This document shows positions 57,788-64,000 of a stretch of DNA of 64,000 bases, one piece after another (the first letter of the stretch is position 1; every line of letters starts with the position of its first letter). The DNA is taken from contig CM060326.1 in the NCBI GenBank assembly GCA_030674155.1, positions 15,615,322 to 15,679,321 on the forward strand, in the 5' to 3' direction. Source of the DNA: Stramonita haemastoma (taxonomy: Eukaryota > Mollusca > Gastropoda > Neogastropoda > Muricidae). A program made the translations under genes and the position numbers. The notes under the pieces were generated by a model that saw nothing but the letters and a program-made list of their open reading frames with translations, was not told the DNA's origin and made no database searches.

Positions 57788-60700
57788 CGTGCGCACGCGC
57801 ATATATTTTTTTCACTCCTCACCTGTTTGTCTCCACAATGGAAGTCTGACCATTTGCAGGCAGGAAACTTGCAGAAGTTTTCGTCACTCTGGTCCCCGCA
57901 GTCGGCCCGATGGTCACACACAAGAGAATACGGTACGTGCTGCACTCCATTGTCGCAGGTGAAAGAAGGAGGAAGGGGTGACAGTGGTGAAGAACATGTT
58001 GAGGAGGAGGGAGAGGAAGCCTTGGTGGCCCAACAATTATTTATTTCATCACCGGCCAGGAAAGCATGGGTCAAGTGACGATCTGGGCACTCCGCAAGAG
58101 AGACTCCACGAGATGTCCACATCTTTTGGGAAGGTTTGTTGGGAGAGATGAGTTCGCTTGGGTTTATGTTGCGGGTCACAACATTTTCTTCATCCAGCTG
58201 ACAGAGAAATAAAGAAGGGAATGCCTTTTTGCATTGGACACTGAATAGCAGGAAAACCATGCTAACATGTACGACCAAAATCCCACATCCACTCTCATCC
58301 TGATCATGATCCATCCGCATGTAGTAGGCAATCGTGCCATCAGTCCATCGGTATGCATACTGGTATCTGCCCATAGATTTACCTTCATGTTTCAAAGAGC
58401 AGAAAACTGTAGTGTGCTTTGTGGTTAGGTTGTATGTAGTGGCTCTGTGGTTAGTGCACTGTAGGTGCTCTGTGGTTAGGTTGTACTGTATTGTGCTCTG
58501 TGGTTAGGTTGTACTGTAGTGGCTCTGTGGTTAGGTTGTACTGTAGTGGGCTCTGTAGTTAGGTTGCACTGTAGTGGGCTCTGTAGTTAGGTTGTACTGT
58601 AGTGGGCTCTGTGGTTAGGTTGCACTGTAGTGTGCTCTGTAGTTAGGTTGTACTGTAGTGTGCTCTGTGGTTAGGTTGTACTGTAGTGTGCTCTGTGGTT
58701 AGGTTGTACTGTAGTGTGCTCTGTGGTTAGGTTGTACTGTAGTGTGCTCTGTGGTTAGGTTGTACTGTAGTGTGCTCTGTGGTTAGGTTGTACTGTAGTG
58801 TGCTCTGTGGTTAGGTTGTACTGTAGTGTGCTCTGTGGTTAGGTGTACTGTAGTGTGCTCTGTGGTTAGGTTGTACTGTAGTGTGCTCTGTGGTTAGGTT
58901 GTACTGTAGTGTGCTCTGTAGTTAGGTTGTACTGTGATGTTCTATGTGGTTAGGTCATACTGTTGTGTGCTCTGTGGTATTATTATTTATTTATTTAATT
59001 TATTCTTTTATATCGAGGATAATGGAATAAGCACTCTTGTGCTTTTTACATCCAGTCCCCGAGTGTATGCAGTTTTGTCAATGTCATCTGTTCCCACCGG
59101 CACACGATGGCCTACTCTTACGAATAGCGGAACAGGATTTAACGTGTGCGCAAGATGTTCTGCGTGCGTTCTCACACGGGACCTCGGTTTATAGTCTCAT
59201 CCGAAGGACTTTGGGGGAGAGTGGAGTCAGCATTGATATTCCAGGATAAAAATCTCTGAACCCGACTCGAACCCGGGTCGTCAAATTGCGAGCGCAATGT
59301 TCTGACCACTAGGCTATCCCGTCCCGTTAGGTCGTACTGTAGTGTGCTCAGTGGTAAGGTCGTAGGACTTGTGGACTCAAGGGGTAGATTAGAATTACCA
59401 CTGAATAGTCCATTTCAGGGGATTTTTCTCCTGGAGCTAGGATCAGCTTCAAACCGATTCCCCTGAAATCTTTCAGATGAAAGCACATATCATCTTGAAC
59501 ACACGTTAAAAATTCACCAATCATCTTCTTTTTTAATCAATAAAGAAAAGATGGATAGGTATGGCTGGTGACTTGGGTGAAACCAAAATACTATGCACTG
59601 AATCTACAGCCAAAGGAGGCAAGGATGTTGAGTTCCTTGTTCTGTGAGTACTGAATGGCCTGCAACACAGATAGTGAATCTGAGAAATCGACAACTCTAA
59701 GGTGAATGGTCTCTCCATGAGTGCAGAGTGTATTGGCTGCAGTTAACAGCCTATCTGCTTCAACCCTGAAGTTTGTTGAAAACTTTCTAGGTAGTACCTA
59801 GTGGTGATTTTCTGTCCCAACTTTCAATGCAATGAGGACTTTGACCCCTCCCTTTCTGGTAGCCTCCTCTGCTTATCCATCTGTTAATGCATGGTCATTA
59901 TTGTCTTAGATAATTATCTTCCATGTACTCTAGAGTATGTACTTTTCTTACATACTCTGACCATGTTCCCTTCAGTTGGATGCCAGGAACTGTCTCTGAT
60001 TTTGGGAATCGCTATCTCTTCCAAGCTGGTCCTGTGGAGTGGGTTGGTATTTCTTTGTTCCATTTTTGCACCAGTTCAGGATCTTTCGCTCAAGTCTTTG
60101 CACACTGTTGCATCAAACTGCTGCCTTTAAACCTGAATTTTATGGGCTCTGACATTCTTCAATTTTGTCACAGTTGAATTGTGACACAGTTGCCCATGCA
60201 GGCACTTCATACTCAAGGACAGATGTTACACGTCCAAGGTACAGTTTCTTCTGAATGTCGTGATCTACTCCCCAGGATATTCCAGAAAACTTCTTCATCA
60301 GGGACGTTTACAGTCTGGCTCTTACTATGCATTTTTCGATCTGGCTCGACTAGGTCATCCTGGGATCAAAGGTAACCCCCAAGGTAGGTTGGTGTTTTGT
60401 CCTGGGGTAGAGTGTGTCCCTTCACCTGAAAATGGGCAAACTGTTCCTTTGTGGCCAGACGGAAGATCGTGTATGTTGTTTTTCTGGCGTTGATGGTCGC
60501 CAGCCACTTCTTTATCCATTTCTCGATCTTCCTTAGGGCTTTCAGCGTTTTCAGTGCAGCTGTCCTCACATACTGCTCAGCCCACCACATAACCATGTTA
60601 TTTGCGGAAATTGCACGATGAATCTCTGCTGGGATGTTGCCCAAGATGTTTGTGAAGAGAAGGAAAAGCATCGCGGAGAGTAAACTGCCTTGTGAAAACG

Positions 60701-62926
60701 CCTTCCTTCGCGGTCTTTTTCCTGCTCTGGACTCCTCTATTCTGCACTGCACTCGGCCTTCCTCTTGGTAAGGTACTAGCTCATCCTATCGTACATGTGT
60801 TCTGTGATCCCATAATGATGCATCTTATGTTTCAGGCTATCTTTTCAAACCTTGCCAAATGCTTTTATCTAGGTCTATCCAGACTGCAATGATATGCTTC
60901 TTGTCTTGGAGTGCGTCTTCAATTTCTTGGGCAACATAGGCAGCCTGGTTCTTAGCCAATTTGTGCTGTCTGAGTCCAGCCTGGCTGTTAAAGATGATCT
61001 CTTCCTTCTCCACATGTTTATTTATTTATTCATTTAATTTTTATTTATTTATTTATTTTTTTGTTTTTTTTTTTTTTACAAATTTTGCCATCCATTCCTA
61101 CCAGCACATTGGGACCTACTCTTTTGAATAACGGAACTGGTTTTAAGATGTGAGCAAGACGTTCCGCGTGTATTTATACACAGGACCTCAGTTTATAATC
61201 TCGTCCGAAGGATTTTCAGGGGAGTGGAATCGAAACTGATGTTAACTCCAGATAAAGAATTCCCCTCGAACAGTTGTCTTGTTTGATACTTGAACCTGCG
61301 CCCTCTCGAACACCCGAGCCACTAAGCTATCTGGCATCCCCCTCCCCCAAAACAACAACAAACAAAAATGCAGCAAATAAACATGTTAACATACTTAAGA
61401 CATTTTTAGGTAGGCCTATACTACGGACAATTCTGCCTACCAGGAATGTCATTCTGAAAAAAAATACATTCTCAAGATGGCTCTTTTTGTCACAATGAAA
61501 ATCAAACCTTAAACTGTTGAATTTAGGTACATTATATTTTTATGTGGGTTTTTTTTTTTTTTGCTCCTTGGCTTAAGTGTGAGTAAAAACGGTTGCACAG
61601 GAAAAACATCTTACCAATGGTGAACCTCGGATCTCAAAAATCTTAATGGATTTACCTTGCTCCTTACAATACTACATTTCTCACTGAGAATGCCAGGAGA
61701 CTATCAGTATAGATAGCCTCCCCACCTTCTGAAATTCTGTGCTAGGAATCCACTCTTTTCTACCCTCTCTTTGTTTCTGCCTTGTTCCTTTTCTTCCTGA
61801 TCACCCCCTTCTTGTCTGTTTTCTGTCTTCTTGGTCCATTCACCTGCCTTTTTTTTTTATAAAAAGACAAAAAAATCATTCTCTCCCATGCTGAATTTGG
61901 ATGCCACGCTGGGCCTGGCTTAACAGGTGCTTAAGGGCAGCGCAACACATTTCGCACACAGAGAGACAGGTTAAAACCTGTTCCGCTTTTTTTTTTGAAA
62001 AGTAGGCCATTGTTTGCCCATGTGAACTAATGACTGAGTTTACAAAATTCATACACACGAAGACTAGATGAAAAAAAAGAAAAAAAAGGAAAGCACATGA
62101 GTGCTTATTCCATTATCCTCGAAACTAAATATAGAATAAATAATAAATTAAATAAATAAATAACTCTGTCTGTCTGTCTGTCTGTCTCTCTTCCCCAGCC
62201 ACTTACACATCTGGGACGGTGAAGGGTGTCATTCTCAAACCCAGGAAGACGTAAGGCACCCCCACGTTCTGTAAAACCATCACCACTTCAGTCCATACCT
62301 CCGCAGTTGTCAAACTGCCAGCCTCCCGCCTCTCTGATAACACTCATATTTCATCTCTTTCCACGTGACGTTTTTCTGTGGCCTCACAAAGGTAAAGCAG
62401 AAGTTGCCAGCCTTGAAACTGCCTACAGGACAAAGCTCAGAGGTGTAGGAACAGTTCTTCTCATCTCTACCGTCAGAACACTCCACTTCCAAATTACACT
62501 GGAGGTGTTGTTTGAAATCATCCCAGAAGGGCACAGAACAGTTCCACAATCCGTTGGGGAGTTGTTCAGGACGTGCAGACTTGTTATGGAATGAGCAGAA
62601 CATCCTGAAACCTGTAATGGGTGGTCTGGTGGTCATGAACCAAACTCTGGTTGTATTATCCGATAAGAAAAGGTTGAAGTGCAGTATGTCTGTGTCATAA
62701 ACTTGTGGAGGGGGTCTCAGGCAGTCGCAGGCTTGCCACAAGAGGGTCAAGTTACCCGAGAGCAGCTTGAGATAATCCGAGGGGCAGCCGTAGTTGAAAC
62801 CCTTGAGTCCTATGTTTATGAAGCTCAGCATCACTACCTGATCTTCAGAAACATACAACGTTGCCGTGGAGTTGTAGTTGTCCTCGTATATTAGTTCACC
62901 ATCCCAGTTTAGGGTCTGGATGTAGC
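53953..62926 (-). CDS. Receptor B: paralogue of receptor A (CUB/LDLRa/lectin/LRR/7TM)
   Basis: Three visible exons with the same boundaries and phases as exons 2-4 of receptor A. The exon that starts the CUB domain is not in the window. It would lie above 62.93 kb, and 63-64 kb shows none, so the gene is incomplete here. Expected location and role are as for receptor A: a plasma-membrane receptor with unknown ligand. Single-base deletions relative to paralogue A lie at about 62316 (lectin) and about 55602 (between the LDLRa repeats and the LRRs). The 7TM part is intact. If the breaks are sequencing errors, both genes are functional candidates. Confidence 0.85.
55995..56060. repeat. (CA)n in receptor B intron 3
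   Basis: CA run with CCA and AACA interruptions, at the same place as the longer run of unit A. Confidence 0.9.
56061..56899. other. Receptor B intron 3, unique part
   Basis: Collinear with 30.24-31.08 kb in unit A (for example TCACACATCAGTGTTTG, CATTCAGTGA-AGCTGACTAA). No gene. Confidence 0.6.
56900..57270 (+). mobile_element. LINE RT remnant, orthologous to that at 31.1 kb
   Basis: CTTCTTGACTTAACACCAGC followed by the PAFDTIKYS coding word and CGTGTGCCAAGGGATCTACC (RVPQGS region) align with the unit A copy. Heavily decayed. Confidence 0.7.
57690..57790. repeat. Single GGAGGTGCTAGCAACATTGG / (CA)n unit
   Basis: One copy of the unit that is triplicated in receptor A intron 3, followed by one CA run at 57726-57786. 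Confidence 0.85.
57823..58366 (-). CDS. Receptor B exon 3: end of C-type lectin, LDLRa
   Basis: 544 nt, fully open. YQYAYRWTDGTIAYYMRMDH, ESGCG and CKKAFPSLFLCQ finish the lectin domain. A Cys linker, an LDLRa repeat ([16 protein letters not shown]) and the start of the next ([12 protein letters not shown]) follow. Acceptor TATGGGCAG with the exon starting at 58366; donor GTGAGG from 57822. It enters with one base, matching exon 2 (GT plus A gives Val). Confidence 0.92.
58410..58975. repeat. 26-bp minisatellite, about 20 copies (unit B only)
   Basis: Tandem GTGCTCTGTGGTTAGGTTGT plus ACTGTA. The first few copies are variable and the middle copies nearly identical. Unit A has a single copy at 33143-33185. 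The array resumes for about two units (59326-59375) after an inserted SINE. Confidence 0.95.
58985..59325 (-). mobile_element. SINE (family 1) inserted in the 26-bp array
   Basis: From TTTTATATCGAGGATAATGG to GACTCGAACCCGGG (B-box complement) and CTAGGCTATCCCG (A-box complement), near full length. Array units lie on both sides, so the SINE is younger than at least the first array expansion. No long target-site duplication is visible. Confidence 0.9.
59380..59590 (+). other. Old SINE-like body shared with unit A
   Basis: CATTTCAGGGGATTTTTCTC, GGAGCTAGGATCAGCTTCAA and TTGAACACACGTTAAAAATT are collinear with 33.2-33.4 kb. Confidence 0.6.
59590..61015 (-). mobile_element. Jockey-like LINE (RT and RNase H) in receptor B intron 2
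   Basis: On the minus strand: an RT start near 61.0-60.75 kb, SQGSLLSAMLFLLFTNIL, ISANNMVMWWAEQ in place of the ADD-L catalytic box (both Asp changed to Asn), WLATINARKTTYTIF and PTYLGG. Then an RNase H domain (GGVKVLI-type word, RLLTAANTLC, LSVLQAIQYS) runs to about 59.6 kb. Catalytically dead and frame-broken. The matching intron of receptor A lacks it. Confidence 0.85.
61020..61345 (-). mobile_element. Diverged SINE (family 1)
   Basis: CAAATTTTGCCATCCATTCC, GACCTACTCTTTTGAATAAC and GAGCAAGACGTTCCGCGTG lead to GATACTTGAACCTGCGCC and CTAAGCTATCTGG as the head. More diverged than other copies. Confidence 0.75.
61740..61955 (-). mobile_element. Dispersed repeat C, unit B intron copy
   Basis: Collinear with 34.70-34.94 kb: TGTCTTCTTGGTCCATTCAC, CCATGCTGAATTTGGATGC and AGCGCAACACATTTCGCACA. 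Confidence 0.75.
61960..62140 (+). mobile_element. SINE (family 1) 3' half
   Basis: GTTAAAACCTGTTCCGCTTT, AAGTAGGCCATTGTTTGCCC and AGCACATGAGTGCTTATTCC, ending TATCCTCGAAACTAAAT. Confidence 0.8.
62207..62926 (-). CDS. Receptor B exon 2: CUB, LDLRa, C-type lectin start
   Basis: 720 nt. GYIQTLNWDGELIYEDN and CPSDYLKLLSG belong to a CUB domain that differs strongly from A. From SARPEQLPNGLWNCSVPFWD onward, through the LDLRa repeat and the lectin start, it is almost identical to A. One base is missing at about 62316 (AAACTGCC against AAACTCGCC in A), closing the literal frame after GGRLA. Acceptor GTTTGCAG (AG at 62927-62928); donor GTAAGT from 62206. Confidence 0.9.
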
Positions 62927-63419
62927 CTGCAAACACAAGAGCTTACGTGCTATTTCAGGACTAGGAATAAATTTTTTTTTAAATCTCGAACAAGACAATT
63001 TCACGCTATCCTCATCTCATCTTATGTGGATCGGTGGTCTAGAGGTAGGGCACCTGCCTAAAAAGCAACAAATGCTCAGTTTGATCCCCTTTAAAGCTTC
63101 CCTTCCAAACCTATCCACTAGACCTTTGAGTAATAGTCTGAGTGCTAGGATTTAGGATGAGACAATATACTGAGGACCTGTGTACCACATGGAATAAAGC
63201 ACACATAAAAGAGCCCGCTGCCCTAAGAGATTGTCCCTGGCAAAAGTCTGTCGAAAAAAGCCACTCTCATAAGGAAACAAATACACATTGCAACATAGAG
63301 GGGGAAAATACTTGGTACTGTTCTTTGGCGACGCACTCTTCTCGGGCCAGGAGAGCAGCCCAGAGTTCAGGCAGCGAAATCTGCTGTGACAGGAACTGAC
63401 ATGATACTGCTTTTCAATG
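62927..63419. other. Receptor B upstream intron, no exon found
   Basis: The first about 130 bases are collinear with 35.81-35.95 kb (TTAGGAATA, CTCGAACAAGA, GTGGATC-GGTCTAGAGGTA). No CUB-start exon comparable to 41.16-41.55 kb is seen. Confidence 0.6.
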
Positions 63420-63526
<107 letters not shown>

Positions 63527-63644
63527 TGTGTTTTCGATATACCGTTTTTTGTTTAAGGGAAGAATACCTTTACCAGCCTGCTTACTTGTGATCTGAGCAT
63601 AAGCATTTCGAATTTTGATAATGATCAAAATATAGCTTCTTATG

Positions 63645-63725
63645 AAATTTTCATCATCGTCGTGTCGTTGTCGTCTTCATCATCCTCATCATCATCGTCG
63701 CCGTCATTGTCGTCATCGTTGTCGC
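63645..63725. repeat. Imperfect (CAT/CGT)n
   Basis: TCATC/TCGTC trinucleotides alternate irregularly. The remainder to 64000 is unique with no gene recognised. Confidence 0.85.
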
Positions 63726-64000
63726 CAATTATCATAATAACCACCAACATTATTCAGAGATGAATAAACAATGGAACTGTATACAGTTATGAAATCGATC
63801 GGGCAAAAAACCCCCCAACAAACCCAAGCACTAAATACATTTGCTTGATGTGATGGAAATCGATCGCACAATGATAGCATCATACTATTTTCACACCTGA
63901 AAAAGCGTGTTGATTTTATCGAGAGAGAAGGGGGCTTTTTCTCTTTGGAAGGAATTTGTTTTGTCATCAAGATGCTCTTATTTAAAAATATGTTAATTAC

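Larger units (their letters stand above)
49430..62926 (-). repeat. Segmental duplication, unit B (carries receptor B)
   Basis: Collinear with unit A at 24.88-35.81 kb. For example, AGACAGGATATGACTACTGA and TTTCTAGGCATGTGCATT at 49.46-49.51 kb match 24.91-24.95 kb, and the exons and several introns match further on. It differs by a Jockey-like insertion, SINEs and two expanded minisatellites. Limits are approximate. Confidence 0.85.

Overview
The window is animal nuclear DNA, most likely from a mollusc and probably a gastropod. It has spliced genes with GT-AG introns, LINE and tRNA-derived SINE debris, and an exceptional load of microsatellites. The receptor genes are of the GRL101 type, first known from the snail Lymnaea, and these are expanded in lophotrochozoans. 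The species assignment is inference from family content; no rRNA or mitochondrial marker is present.

Layout. (1) 1-8.2 kb: repeats (CT/CA/TA/GA arrays, three SINE copies, two diverged local duplications) and two weak candidate terminal exons. (2) 8.24-21.02 kb, plus strand: a TDRD3 gene (Tudor/OB-fold/UBA protein) reconstructed as 12 phase-compatible coding exons, from a 29-nt start exon to the C-terminal exon-junction-binding motif. Its reading frame is broken at exon 4, in the Tudor exon 11 and ambiguously in exon 9. (3) 21.6-24.6 kb: a 424-bp inverted-repeat element, SINEs and a 38-nt poly-C tract. (4) About 24.9-41.5 kb, minus strand: receptor A, encoding CUB, LDLRa, C-type lectin, LDLRa repeats, LRRs and a rhodopsin-like 7TM domain. 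(5) 42.3-49.4 kb: a LINE graveyard between the two receptors. (6) About 49.4-62.9 kb, minus strand: receptor B, a tandem paralogue of A. Its first CUB exon lies beyond the window or is lost. (7) 62.9-64 kb: repeats only.

The two receptors come from a segmental duplication of roughly 25 kb period that includes flanking and intronic sequence. Comparing them is the most informative thing in the window. The 7TM, LRR and LDLRa/lectin parts are nearly identical, while the CUB domain has diverged strongly with the change falling inside one exon. Four different minisatellites are expanded in one paralogue and single-copy or absent in the other. Each paralogue also carries one-base frame breaks where the other keeps the frame. 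Together with the TDRD3 breaks this suggests consensus-sequence errors rather than decay of three genes, but only raw reads or RNA can decide.

TDRD3 is expected to act in nucleus and cytoplasm as a methylarginine reader with topoisomerase 3-beta. The receptors are expected at the cell surface with large ligand-binding ectodomains. Nothing links the two functionally; they are merely neighbours.
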